DNA from: Lachnospiraceae bacterium AF51-6-b8A
GTDB taxonomy: Bacteria; Bacillota; Clostridia; Lachnospirales; Lachnospiraceae
Direction of reading: 5' to 3'
Assembly (NCBI GenBank): GCA_027682585.1
Contig: JAQCZH010000001.1
Coordinates: 62,001-126,000, forward strand
DNA length: 64,000 nt
The notes under the pieces are model-generated. The model saw only the letters and a program-made list of their open reading frames with translations, was not told where the DNA came from and did not search any database. Positions 45,477 to 54,130 of the stretch are shown piece after piece (position 1 is the stretch's first letter; every line of letters begins with the position of its first letter). The translations under genes were made by a program, and so were the position numbers.

Positions 45477-45492
45477 TAGGAAAGCGCTTGTC
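45477..45492. promoter_or_regulatory. cre-like site in the tartrate divergent region
   Basis: TAGGAAAGCGCTTGTC shares the AAGCGCTT core with the site before nanK and resembles a catabolite-responsive element. It lies just upstream of the LysR start and 210 bases from the transporter. CcpA binding is inferred. Confidence 0.4.
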
Positions 45493-45705
45493 TTGGCCCG
45501 GATTGCGCAAGTGGCAGCTGGGTCTTACAGACAGTATAGCCTGCTTTTTATGAGGTGTGCACAAATTTCACGCTCTGTTTTTGACAACATTAAATTTCTT
45601 TATACCAGGCTCATTTTAATCAAATATGCAAATGAATATACACGGCTTATGATGGGACCATCAAAGAGCTTTTGAGGTATCAAACAGGTTTCAGGGAGGG
45701 GATCT

Positions 45706-46977
45706 ATGAGTCCAGCAGTTATTACGCTACTTTTTTTGGCCTTTGCGATCATCATGTTTGTCACAGAAGTCATCCCGCTCGGGCTGACGTCGATGATCGT
45801 ATGCATCGGCCTTACGGTGACGGGCGTCCTCGATGTAAAAACCGCTTTTTCGGGTTTTATCGACAGCAACGTGATTTTGTTTGTGGCGATGTTCATTGTC
45901 GGAGGCGCTCTGTTCGAGACGGGAATGGCAAATGCCATCGGAGGGGTGGTCACAAAGTTCGCCAGGACAGAGAGAAGCTTGATCGTCGCAATTATGGTGA
46001 TTGTCGGCCTGATGAGCGGTTTTCTCTCCAATACAGGAACAGCCGCCATCCTGATACCGGTCGTGATCGGAATTGCCGCGAAATCCGGCTTTAAGAGGTC
46101 CAGGCTTCTGATGCCCCTGGTCTTTGCGGCGGCCATGGGAGGCAATCTTTCGCTGATCGGGGCGCCGGGAAATATGATCGCCCAGAGCGTTCTTGAGAAA
46201 TCACTGGGCACAAAATTCGGCTTTTTCGAGTACGCGATCGCGGGGATTCCGATTCTTGTGGCGGGAATTATCTTCTACGCGACCATCGGTTACAAGCTCC
46301 TGCCGAATCACGATGTGACGGATGAGGGGGCGCTGTTTGATGACAAGAAGGATTTTGACCATGTCCCCAAGTGGAAGAAGGTCCTGTCTCTGGTCATTTT
46401 GCTCGCGACCCTGTTCGGAATGATATTTGAGGATCAGATCGGGATCAAGCTCTGTATTACGGGCTGTATCGGGGCGATTCTTCTGATGGTGACGAGGGTT
46501 ATTTCCGAGAAGGACGCATTGAGATCCATTGATCTGAAGACGATTTTTCTCTTCGGCGGTACCCTGTCTCTTGCATCCGCCCTTCAGAAAAGCGGAGCCG
46601 GCGAGATGCTGGCGGACCGCGTGATCGGCCTTCTGGGATCCAATCCCTCGCCCTATCTGCTCACCTTTGTCGTCTTCATCATCTGCTGCGCGCTGACCAA
46701 TTTCATGTCCAATACGGCCACAACTGCCCTGATGGCTCCGATTTGTCTCTCCATCGCCCAGGGGATGGGGGCGGATCCGAAGGCCGTACTGATGGCGTGC
46801 GTCATCGGTGGTTCCTGCGCGTACGCGACGCCGATCGGAATGCCGGCGAATACGATGGTCCTAGGCGCGGGTGGATACCGCTTTAACGACTATGTGAAGG
46901 CAGGACTTCCGCTGATTGCGATTGCGACGGTGGTCAGCATGATCATTCTTCCGATCGCCTTCCCCTTCTTCCCATGA
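45706..46977 (+). CDS. SLC13/DASS-family anion transporter, probable tartrate transporter
   Basis: A 423-residue polytopic membrane protein with about 11 hydrophobic segments. Two repeated halves each contain the substrate-binding signature of the DASS family: GFLSNTGTAAILIPVV with AAAMGGNLSLIGAPGNMI, and LTNFMSNTATTALMAPICL with GSCAYATPIGMPANTMV. The family exchanges or symports C4 dicarboxylates and tartrate. It sits upstream of ttdA and ttdB, as does the tartrate/succinate antiporter gene in other bacteria, so L-tartrate is the most likely substrate. The ATG follows AGGGAGGGGATCT. Confidence 0.87.
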   Translation: MSPAVITLLFLAFAIIMFVTEVIPLGLTSMIVCIGLTVTGVLDVKTAFSGFIDSNVILFVAMFIVGGALFETGMANAIGGVVTKFARTERSLIVAIMVIVGLMSGFLSNTGTAAILIPVVIGIAAKSGFKRSRLLMPLVFAAAMGGNLSLIGAPGNMIAQSVLEKSLGTKFGFFEYAIAGIPILVAGIIFYATIGYKLLPNHDVTDEGALFDDKKDFDHVPKWKKVLSLVILLATLFGMIFEDQIGIKLCITGCIGAILLMVTRVISEKDALRSIDLKTIFLFGGTLSLASALQKSGAGEMLADRVIGLLGSNPSPYLLTFVVFIICCALTNFMSNTATTALMAPICLSIAQGMGADPKAVLMACVIGGSCAYATPIGMPANTMVLGAGGYRFNDYVKAGLPLIAIATVVSMIILPIAFPFFP

Positions 46978-47084
46978 GAAGGGCCGCAAAGACGGATCGC
47001 GGTTGACAACAGGATGACCTCATGGATGACATGCGGGAGACGGTTTATGGCATCCGAGTGATTTTCAATACAGAGGAGGAAAAA

Positions 47085-47993
47085 ATGTCGAATGAATTAC
47101 AGGTTAGAAAGTTGACTGATATCATGGCGCAGTTTGTGGGCTTCACCGCCAAGAAATTGCCGGACGATGTGATCGCCAAGCTTGAGGAGCTTCGGGACAA
47201 GGAAGACAGTCCGATGGCAAGGGTGATTTACGACACCATGTTTCGGAATCAGGAGCTCGCGGTGGCTTTAGACAGGCCATCCTGTCAGGACACGGGCGTT
47301 CTTCAGTTCTGGGTGAAATGCGGAAGCAAGTTTCCTCTGATCGACGAGCTGGAAGGGCTTTTGAAGCAGGCCGTCATCCAGGCGACGGTCAATACCCCCC
47401 TTCGTCATAACTCCGTGGAGACCTTTGACGAGTATAATACCGGGAAAAATGTAGGAAAGGGGACGCCGACCGTGTGGTGGGACATTGTACCCTATTCTGA
47501 TCAGTGCGAAATATACACCTATATGGCGGGGGGCGGCTGTACGCTCCCGGGAAACGCGACGGTTCTGATGCCCGGAGAGGGATACGAGGGCGTCACCAGA
47601 TTCGTTCTTGACCGGATGACCTCCTATGGTCTGAATGCCTGCCCGCCGCTTTTGGTCGGCGTTGGTGTTGCGACATCTGTCGAGACGGCGGCGATGAACT
47701 CCAAGAAGGCCCTGATGCGCCCGATCGGCACCCACAATGATAACGCGAACGCAGCCAAGATGGAGAGACTTCTGGAAGATGGCATTAACGCGATCGGCCT
47801 TGGACCCTAGGGAATGGGAGGAAATTATTCTGTGATGGGTGTGAACATTGAAAATACAGCCCGTCATCCGTCCGCGATCGGAGTGGCCGTCAATGTGGGA
47901 TGCTGGAGCCATAGGAGAGGTCACATTGTCTTTGACAGGGATCTGAATTTCTCAATTGATACGCATACGGGATTTGAATACAGAGAGAATTGA
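47085..47993 (+). pseudogene. ttdA: L(+)-tartrate dehydratase alpha subunit, interrupted by an in-frame TAG
   Basis: The iron-sulfur subunit of L-tartrate dehydratase, which makes oxaloacetate. From the ATG at 47085 (ribosome site GAGGAGGAAAAA) the frame encodes 241 residues with RPSCQDTGVLQF, APLRHN-like TPLRHNSVETFDE, GGGCTLPG and ACPPLLVGVGVATSVETAA. It then meets TAG at 47808-47810. The same frame continues past it with GMGGNYSVMGVNIENTARHP and VNVGCWSHRRG to TGA at 47991-47993. Homologues read GPQG at this point, so a single CAG to TAG change explains the stop. The lost part includes the GCWSHRRG cysteine, a likely cluster ligand. Truncated protein should be inactive unless the codon is read through. 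Confidence 0.85.
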
Positions 47994-48013
47994 TCAGAAA
48001 GGAGAACAGGATC

Positions 48014-48643
48014 ATGGCTGTTGAAATAAGAGATGGGAAAAAGATTCTTCGGACTCCGGTCAGCGCGGAAGACCTGAAGGACATTCATATCGGCGATATT
48101 ATTTATCTCACAGGCGATCTCACGACCTGCAGGGATGTGGCTCACCGCCGTGTCGTAGAAGAGGGAAGAGAGATTCCGGTAGATATCCGGGACGCAGCGA
48201 TTCTTCATGCCGGACCTATCATTCGTCCCCTGGACGAAGACCATTACCAGATGGTATCGGTGGGACCGACGACTTCAATGCGGATGGAGAAGTTCGAGTA
48301 TGAATTTGTAAAGAGGACCGGTGTCCGCGTCATTCTGGGAAAGGGAGGAATGAAAGAGAACACGCAGAGGGCCTGTGAGGAATTCGGAGCGGTTCACTGT
48401 GTCTTTCCCGCGGGGAACGCGGTTGTCGCGGCGACGGAGGTTGAGGAAATCGTGGAGGCTCAGTGGAAGGATCTTGGCATGCCGGAGACGCTCTGGCACT
48501 GTCATGTCAGGGAGTTTGGTCCCCTGATTGTATCCATTGATTCCTATGGAAGGAATTACTTTGAAGAGAAGAAGGTGGAGTATAACAGGAAGAAGGATGA
48601 CCAGGTCGCCCTCATCAGCAAGCAGGTTGGCTTCATAAAGTGA
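48014..48643 (+). CDS. ttdB: L(+)-tartrate dehydratase beta subunit
   Basis: A 209-residue subunit that completes the active site of the class I fumarase-type tartrate dehydratase. It shows GDIIYLTGDLTTCRDVAHRRVVEEGREIP, AAILHAGPIIRP, VSVGPTTSMRMEKFE, GKGGM and CHVREFGPLIVSIDSYG, matching TtdB well. The ATG at 48014 has AAAGGAG upstream, 20 bases after the full-length ttdA stop; an ATG-like start at 47990 would overlap that stop. The gene is intact even though its partner ttdA has an amber codon. Confidence 0.93.
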   Translation: MAVEIRDGKKILRTPVSAEDLKDIHIGDIIYLTGDLTTCRDVAHRRVVEEGREIPVDIRDAAILHAGPIIRPLDEDHYQMVSVGPTTSMRMEKFEYEFVKRTGVRVILGKGGMKENTQRACEEFGAVHCVFPAGNAVVAATEVEEIVEAQWKDLGMPETLWHCHVREFGPLIVSIDSYGRNYFEEKKVEYNRKKDDQVALISKQVGFIK

Positions 48644-48721
48644 CGGGCAGAGGTTGGATTGTCGCCGGCCTGTGAGCGGGAGAGAAGAGGCCCCTTTCGG
48701 GGAGAGGAAAAAGAGATCATC

Positions 48722-48811
48722 AGCTGTGAAATACGAAGACAGCCATCACAAATCGCGCGCCTGCTTTTGCGCGCGGGAGAATATGATGGCTCCATTCGTT
48801 TTTTCACAGCT
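48722..48811. terminator. Long compound hairpin after ttdB
   Basis: Nested pairings over 90 bases: AGCTGTGAA with TTCACAGCT at the base, ACGAA with TTCGT, AGCCATCA with TGATGGCT, and GCGCGC with GCGCGC at the tip. There is a TTTTTT run inside the right arm. It probably ends the tartrate operon transcript, but its length and nested form are unusual. A TATAAT box (48820-48825) for the next gene follows directly. Confidence 0.6.
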
Positions 48812-48869
48812 TCTTGCGTTATAATGGCAGGGATTCATTGCGATGCAGTCATGAATGAAGGGAGAGGCC

Positions 48870-49601
48870 ATGCGAGATCGCGCCGTATTTTTCGACCTGG
48901 ATGATACCCTGTATGATTTTGGCGTCTGTAATCAGGCGGCAGAAGAAGCCTCTGTGGCATATTTGCGGGAGCAACTGGGCTATCAGGGGGACAGGAGAGC
49001 CTATCATAAGAGCATTTACCGCTATATGGACGCCATCCAGGAGCGCCTGGGCAGCGATAATCTGGCCTGCCATTCCAGAACCTTGAGAAACGCCATGTTT
49101 TTAGAGGAAGAGGGGTATCCCGCCAGTCCACACGCCGGACGTCTGGAGGAGATCTACTGGGAGGTGACCTTCCGATATTTAGCGCCGGAGCCGGGGATCA
49201 TTGGGCTTCTAAAGGAGCTGAAGAAGGCGGGTATCTATGTGGGGATCGGGACGAATCTGACCGCCTTTCCCCAGTACCAGAAAATCGCCCGTCTGGGTCT
49301 GTCCGACCTGATCAGCCAGATCATTCCGTCGGAGCTGGCCGGCTTCGAGAAGCCGTCAGCAGGGTTCTTTGCCTACTGTGCCAAGGAGGCGGATGTGGAT
49401 CCTAAGGACTGCGTCTTTATTGGGGACAATTTCCTTCATGATGTGACGGGGTCCCGGGCTCTTGGAATGAAGGGAGTTCTCTATGCGCCGGATCGCAGGC
49501 CAATGTCAGAGGAGGTGGCCGAGCAGGTGGCCAGAGAGCAGATTCCCGTCATCAGGGACTATCGGGATCCGATGGTCCTGGAGCTGCTGGAGATCTCCTG
49601 A
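48870..49601 (+). CDS. HAD-superfamily hydrolase
   Basis: A 243-residue phosphatase-like enzyme. Motif I is VFFDLDDTLYDFG with the nucleophile Asp and acid/base Asp, motif II is in IGIGTNLTAFPQY, the motif III lysine is in GFEKPSAGFF, and motif IV is FIGDNFLHDVTGSRALGMKGVLY. A helical cap domain is inserted after motif I (residues 20-95), as in subfamily IA. The ATG at 48870 has GGGAGAGG upstream; an ATG at 48855 is less well placed. The substrate is unknown. Confidence 0.87.
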   Translation: MRDRAVFFDLDDTLYDFGVCNQAAEEASVAYLREQLGYQGDRRAYHKSIYRYMDAIQERLGSDNLACHSRTLRNAMFLEEEGYPASPHAGRLEEIYWEVTFRYLAPEPGIIGLLKELKKAGIYVGIGTNLTAFPQYQKIARLGLSDLISQIIPSELAGFEKPSAGFFAYCAKEADVDPKDCVFIGDNFLHDVTGSRALGMKGVLYAPDRRPMSEEVAEQVAREQIPVIRDYRDPMVLELLEIS

Positions 49602-49686
49602 TACCATACCGGACTTGAGCGCAGATTTCTCTGGCGGAGATGGAAAGAAAATGCTAGTATATAGAACATAGATTCGACAGGAGAGA

Positions 49687-50823
49687 ATGATGTTAGCGAA
49701 AGACAGTGAGAAGAAAATCATCCTGACCGGGGACAGACCGACAGGGAAGCTTCACCTGGGCCACTATGTGGGGTCCCTGCAGCGCAGAGTAGATTTACAG
49801 AATTCAGGCGCCTTTGATCAGATTTATATTCTGATTGCCGATGACCAGGCCCTGACGGACAACTGGGACAATCCTCAGAAGATCCGGGATAATATTATTG
49901 AGGTGACGCTGGACTACCTGTCCATCGGAATTGATCCGGACAAGTCACATATCTGTGTGCAGTCTGGGATCCCGGCTCTGCACGCCCTGACCTTTTATTA
50001 TATGAATCTGGTCACGACCCAGCGTCTCTCCCGGAATCCGACAGTTAAGGCTGAGATGGGGATGCGCGGGTTCTCCTCCGCGGAGGGGGAGAATGATAAT
50101 GCCCAGGGTCTGCCTGCCGGGTTTTTCACCTACCCTGTCTCCCAGGCGGCTGATATCACGGCTTTCAAGGCGACGACTGTTCCTGTCGGTGAGGATCAGG
50201 AGCCCATGATTGAGCAGACCCGGGAGATCGTCCGCCGCTTCAATCAGACCTATCAGAGAGATGTTCTGGTGGAGCCGGATATTCTTCTGCCGGAGTCCGA
50301 GGCCCAGCGCCGCCTGCCTGGAATTGACGGAAAGGCCAAGATGTCCAAGTCTCTTGGCAACTGTATCTATCTGTCGGATGATGCGGGAACGGTCAAGAAG
50401 AAGATCATGAGCATGTATACGGATCCGGAGCATGTGAATATTGGTGATCCCGGTCATATTGAAGGCAATATGGTCTTTACCTATCTGGATGCCTTCTGCC
50501 ATGATGACCTCTTTGCCGAGTATCTGCCGGATTACACGAACTTGCAGGAGATGAAGGATCACTATGCCAGGGGCGGGTTGGGGGACGTCAAGTGCAAGAA
50601 GTTCCTGATTAAGGTGATGGAAGAACTTCTGGCTCCCATACGCGCTGAGCGAGCCAGATGGGAAGAGGATATTCCCGCAGTCTATGATATTCTTGCCAGG
50701 GGGACAGCCAATGCCGTCGCCTGCACCAGTGAGACTTTAGATCAGGTGCGTGCTGCCATGCGGATCAACTATTTCGACGACAGATCCATTATTAAGGATT
50801 GGGAGACGTGGATTCAGCAGTAA
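49687..50823 (+). CDS. trpS: Tryptophanyl-tRNA synthetase
   Basis: A 378-residue class I synthetase charging tRNA-Trp, of the streptococcal-like type. ILTGDRPTGKLHLGHYVGSL contains the HIGH-equivalent HLGH. ADDQALTD and SQAADITAFKATTVPVGEDQEPMIEQTREIVRRFN line the active site. KAKMSKSLGN near residue 217 is the KMSKS loop. It is longer than the 330-340 usual for the family: a short acidic insertion (SSAEGENDNAQ) precedes LPAGFFTYPVSQ and the C-terminus is extended. AGGAGAG precedes two adjacent ATGs. No T-box leader is seen. Confidence 0.94.
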   Translation: MMLAKDSEKKIILTGDRPTGKLHLGHYVGSLQRRVDLQNSGAFDQIYILIADDQALTDNWDNPQKIRDNIIEVTLDYLSIGIDPDKSHICVQSGIPALHALTFYYMNLVTTQRLSRNPTVKAEMGMRGFSSAEGENDNAQGLPAGFFTYPVSQAADITAFKATTVPVGEDQEPMIEQTREIVRRFNQTYQRDVLVEPDILLPESEAQRRLPGIDGKAKMSKSLGNCIYLSDDAGTVKKKIMSMYTDPEHVNIGDPGHIEGNMVFTYLDAFCHDDLFAEYLPDYTNLQEMKDHYARGGLGDVKCKKFLIKVMEELLAPIRAERARWEEDIPAVYDILARGTANAVACTSETLDQVRAAMRINYFDDRSIIKDWETWIQQ

Positions 50824-50841
50824 TTTCATGAGAACCGAAGG

Positions 50842-50867
50842 AAAAGGCGGCCGCAGGTCGCCTTTTT
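50842..50867 (+). terminator. Terminator after trpS
   Basis: AAAAGGCG (50842-50849) and CGCCTTTT (50859-50866) with a 9-base loop and T-tail, 20 bases past trpS. Confidence 0.85.
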
Positions 50868-51060
50868 CTGACTCATGACAGGAGAAGAGCTGCGGGTGAG
50901 AGGAAAGTGAAGGGAACTGTGAAAAACAAGTACCAAGTAGATATATCGTATATGTGTCGCTTGTGTAAAGGCAAAATATGGTATTGAGCTCTCTGTTTTT
51001 CATAGTCTCAGATTTTCACAGACCCGGGGCAGATGACAAAGATATCTGGAAGGAGGAGAG

Positions 51061-52569
51061 ATGTCGACGGGGCAGGGGCATACTTATATTGCAATTGATC
51101 TGAAGAGTTTCTATGCCTCTGTGGAATGCCGTGAGAGGAAGTTAGATCCTCTGACCACCAATCTGGTGGTTGCGGATGCCTGCCGCAGCAAAAAGACCAT
51201 CTGTCTTGCGGTTTCTCCCTCTCTTAAGGCCTGCGGAATCGGTGGCAGGGCCCGGCTCTTTGAAGTGATAGAGGCGGTAGAACAGGTGAATGCAGCCAGG
51301 CGTTATGCGATCGGCGGCAGGGACTTTGAAGGGGGATCTCATCAGGCGCCGGAACTGGCGGCTAATCCCCGGCTCAAGCTGAATTACATTGTGGCCAGAC
51401 CGCAGATGAAGCGCTATGAAGAGGTCTCTGCTGGAATTTATCAGATCTATCTGAACTATGTGGCAGCAGAGGATATTCATGTCTACTCCATTGATGAGGT
51501 CTTTCTGGATGTGACCCATTATCTGGGAAGTTATGGGCTGACAGCCCATGAACTGACAAGGGAAATCATCCGACATGTCTTAAGAGAGACAGGGATCACA
51601 GCAACGGCGGGAATCGCTCCCAATATGTATCTCTGCAAAGTGGCCATGGACATTGTGGCCAAGCATGTGCCTGCGGATGCGGATGGAGTTCGAATCGCAG
51701 AGCTGGATGAGATCAGTTACCGCCGCATGCTTTGGAACCACAGGCCGCTCACGGATTTCTGGCGAATTGGGGGCGGAACTGCGCGCAGGCTGGCCTCCAT
51801 GGGCATTTACACACAGGGAGATATCGCCCGCCTCTCCCTGTCCAATGAGGATGTTTTCTTTCGTACCTTTGGCGTGAATGCGGAGTATCTGATTGATCAT
51901 GCCTGGGGCAGAGAACCGGTTACCATTGCGGATTATCGAGCCTATCGGCCCATGAATAACTCTCTGGGGATCGGACAGGTTCTGCAGGAAGCGACATCCA
52001 ATGAGAGAGCCCGTATCCTGCTGCGGGAGATGTGTGACAGCCTGGTGCTGGATCTGATCGACAGGAAATGCGTGACAGACCAAGTTGTTCTGACTGTGGG
52101 CTATGACCGCTGTAATCTGGAGCTTTCTGGAGAAAGAAATCGCTATCAGGGAGTGGTAGGGGCGGATCGCTATGGGCGTATGGTGCCAAAGCCCGCGCAT
52201 GGCTCAAGCCGTCTGCCTCGCTGCAGCTCTTCTCAGCGCCTGATCAGCCGGTATCTGCTGGAACTGTATGACCAGATCACACAGCCGCAGCTCCTGGTGC
52301 GCAGACTGACGCTTGCGGTACACGTTCTGCCGGAAGGGAGTGGGGATGAGGCGGGATTCGAGCAGATGGAACTCTTTGCGAGTGATACAAGCGGGGATAC
52401 AGCAAGGAAAGAAGGACGAGAAGAGGAGAAGCGGGAGAGAAGAGTCCAGGAGGCAGTGCTTTCCATAAAGAAGCGCTTTGGCAAAAATGCGCTTCTGCGG
52501 GGAACAGACCTGCAGGATGGGGCTAATGCGAGGGAGCGCAACAGGCAGATTGGAGGACATCGGGCCTGA
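51061..52569 (+). CDS. Y-family DNA polymerase, UmuC type
   Basis: A 502-residue translesion polymerase. AIDLKSFYASVECRERKLDPLTTNLVVAD carries the first catalytic Asp and the steric-gate region, and the second acidic pair is in VYSIDEVFLDVT. GIAPNMYLCKVAMDIVAKH, IGGGTARRLASMGI (helix-hairpin-helix) and the little-finger region follow. The C-terminal 60 residues are charged, low complexity and lack a clear beta-clamp motif. A YolD-like gene follows 170 bases later, the usual partner of UmuC-type polymerases in Firmicutes. I do not see a convincing LexA box, so SOS control is unproven. Confidence 0.9.
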   Translation: MSTGQGHTYIAIDLKSFYASVECRERKLDPLTTNLVVADACRSKKTICLAVSPSLKACGIGGRARLFEVIEAVEQVNAARRYAIGGRDFEGGSHQAPELAANPRLKLNYIVARPQMKRYEEVSAGIYQIYLNYVAAEDIHVYSIDEVFLDVTHYLGSYGLTAHELTREIIRHVLRETGITATAGIAPNMYLCKVAMDIVAKHVPADADGVRIAELDEISYRRMLWNHRPLTDFWRIGGGTARRLASMGIYTQGDIARLSLSNEDVFFRTFGVNAEYLIDHAWGREPVTIADYRAYRPMNNSLGIGQVLQEATSNERARILLREMCDSLVLDLIDRKCVTDQVVLTVGYDRCNLELSGERNRYQGVVGADRYGRMVPKPAHGSSRLPRCSSSQRLISRYLLELYDQITQPQLLVRRLTLAVHVLPEGSGDEAGFEQMELFASDTSGDTARKEGREEEKRERRVQEAVLSIKKRFGKNALLRGTDLQDGANARERNRQIGGHRA

Positions 52570-52738
52570 GAGAGAAGCTCGCGTGGAAGACAGGATAATC
52601 CAACAGAAGCGTTGAAGCATTGATTTATATAAATGAGTACATGTGCACCAAATCCGTGTGAAGATTGCTGCTGGCGGCGACGCGGGTGACGATACACGGA
52701 TCAGCTGATCAGGAGATCACAGAAGGGCAGAGAAGGAT

Positions 52739-53227
52739 ATGTGTCAAAAGAAAATGACAGATTCGGGTAAATCCTGGCATTCTATTGAAGGAGTTCATTC
52801 AATAGGGTTAGGGGGAGATCCGCTTGTTCTGGAGAAGTATGGAGATATGATACAGACAGATTGGAGGGGTGTGCGCAGGCACCCTCATGCGGATTATGGA
52901 ATTCGGGCAGCTCAATTTGCTCCTTTTGCCGCGCTGTCCGATTATGATGAAGAACTTGCCGAGATCGTCAGACCGGTGGAGCAGAGGGCAGATCTGACGG
53001 AAAGCGCTCTCCGGGAGCTGGATCAGAAACTGAGGGAAATTCTTGCAAATTCAGGACAAGGGGAGATAGAGATTGAGTATTTTGCGCCTGATCTGTACAA
53101 GGACGGAGGCAGTTATCAAAAACACAGGGGATATCTGAAAAGACTGGATTTGGATGCGAGAACTATCTGCATGAAGGACGGTTTGCGGATTCCGGTGGAT
53201 GAGATCCGGCGAGTGGAGATTCTGTAG
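52739..53227 (+). CDS. YolD-like protein, partner of the Y-family polymerase
   Basis: A 162-residue protein of the YolD-like family (PF08863), proposed to act as the UmuD-like partner of Y-family polymerases. The diagnostic core is RAAQFAPFAALSDYDEELAEIVRPV, followed by a helical section and a beta part IEIEYFAPDLYKDGGSYQKHRGYLKRLDLDARTICMKDGLRIPVDEIRRVEIL. The first 40 residues are variable. It lies just downstream of the polymerase on the same strand, supporting joint function in mutagenic repair. Confidence 0.85.
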   Translation: MCQKKMTDSGKSWHSIEGVHSIGLGGDPLVLEKYGDMIQTDWRGVRRHPHADYGIRAAQFAPFAALSDYDEELAEIVRPVEQRADLTESALRELDQKLREILANSGQGEIEIEYFAPDLYKDGGSYQKHRGYLKRLDLDARTICMKDGLRIPVDEIRRVEIL

Positions 53228-53633
53228 GGAAGATGTCATCTTATATCTGTTTCCCGGAGATTCTTCATCTTTCACATAAGGCCGGGAAAAGTAAGATTTG
53301 GCAATGATGCATGTTAAGCCCTGTGGGATTGGCAGCGCCAGTGAGATCATGCAGGTGATAATAGATAAAATTTGAACGAGTTTGTTGTCTATATTTACAA
53401 GTGAAGAATTTACCATAATAAAGTAAATAGAAGAAAAACGCCAGTTTTCCTGTAGATTATGCACAAAAAATAAGATTAAATTTGTTGACATTAACCATAC
53501 ATGGATGTAAGATAAGGATGTCCGAAGGGAAAAGACGAAAAACAATTGAATGTGTCTGCTGTGAACATGTGATGGCAGTAAATCAAAAGAAGTGAGAAGG
53601 CAGATGCAGGTATAATTTCGAGGAGGATGTCAT
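53228..53633. other. AT-rich intergenic region before the tandem microproteins
   Basis: About 400 bases with no supportable gene. The left end has no clear terminator for the YolD-like gene. Near the right end GCAGGTATAATTTCG contains TATAAT at about 53611-53616, a likely -10 box for the microprotein genes; the matching -35 box is weak. Confidence 0.45.
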
Positions 53634-53750
53634 ATGTTTGAGAACGGTTTTGCGCAGGTATATTGCAGTTATGATGAGTATGTAAGAGCAGAGAAGGCAG
53701 CAGGCCGCAAGCCTGTATCCTTTGCAAAGTTTATGTTTGGCCGTTATTAA
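53634..53750 (+). CDS. 38-residue microprotein, tandem copy A
   Basis: A short gene with a strong ribosome site (CGAGGAGGA, seven bases before ATG) and a 38-residue product: an aromatic N-terminal part (MFENGFAQVYCSYDEYV), a charged helix (RAEKAAGRK) and a conserved tail PVSFAKFMFGRY. No signal peptide, no membrane span, one cysteine. It is followed after 77 bases by a paralogue of the same length. Of six codon differences in the last half, four are synonymous, which argues that the peptide is translated and selected. Function unknown; neighbours are the polymerase/YolD pair and an orphan membrane protein. Confidence 0.75.
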   Translation: MFENGFAQVYCSYDEYVRAEKAAGRKPVSFAKFMFGRY

Positions 53751-53827
53751 TTGTCAGAGTCAGCCAGGGAAATCGATGGGACAAAGACAGAAGAGCAGCG
53801 GCTCACAGAGCCGGGAGAGGAGCGAAT

Positions 53828-53944
53828 ATGTTTGATCAAAGTTTTGGGAATCTTTACAGCAGTTATGAGCAGTATGTAAGAGATGAGAAGGCAGCAGGCC
53901 GTAAGCCGGTATCCTTCGCGAAGTATATGTTTGGCAATTTCTAA
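53828..53944 (+). CDS. 38-residue microprotein, tandem copy B
   Basis: Paralogue of the upstream microprotein, exactly the same length: MFDQSFGNLYSSYEQYV, then RDEKAAGRK and PVSFAKYMFGNF. GGGAGAGGAGCG precedes its ATG, and a CGGCTC-ACA-GAGCCG hairpin sits immediately before that ribosome site, which could limit or tune translation. The cysteine of copy A is Ser here. It is followed by a strong terminator, so the two copies probably form one small transcript. Confidence 0.75.
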   Translation: MFDQSFGNLYSSYEQYVRDEKAAGRKPVSFAKYMFGNF

Positions 53945-54023
53945 ACAAATGAGACAGGCATCAGATGACTATGGCTCAAAATGAGATGCATAGCCTCTGT
54001 CAAGATTGATCGCCTAAATTGGA

Positions 54024-54071
54024 AGAAGCCGCTGCAACTTGATTCAAAATCAAGGGTTTGCAGCGGCTTCT
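54024..54071. terminator. Terminator after the tandem microproteins
   Basis: AGAAGCCGCTGCAA (54024-54037) and TTGCAGCGGCTTCT (54058-54071) with a secondary CTTGAT/ATCAAG pairing inside and a TTTTG tail. It serves the plus-strand microproteins and probably also the converging minus-strand gene. Confidence 0.88.
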
Positions 54072-54130
54072 TTTGTGATATGAAGAGACAGGTGATGTGG
54101 GATCAGGGGTACCGGTTACTCTCTCAATCC

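Noticed and set aside
47808..47810. Amber codon read as pyrrolysine or general code change
   Set aside because: Homologues have Gln here, TAG ends other genes normally in this window, and no pyl gene is seen. Nonsense mutation or error is simpler.
50824..51060. LexA/SOS box before the Y-family polymerase
   Set aside because: I looked for paired GAAC/GTTC half-sites and found none with correct spacing; only an AT-rich imperfect palindrome near 50937-50962.
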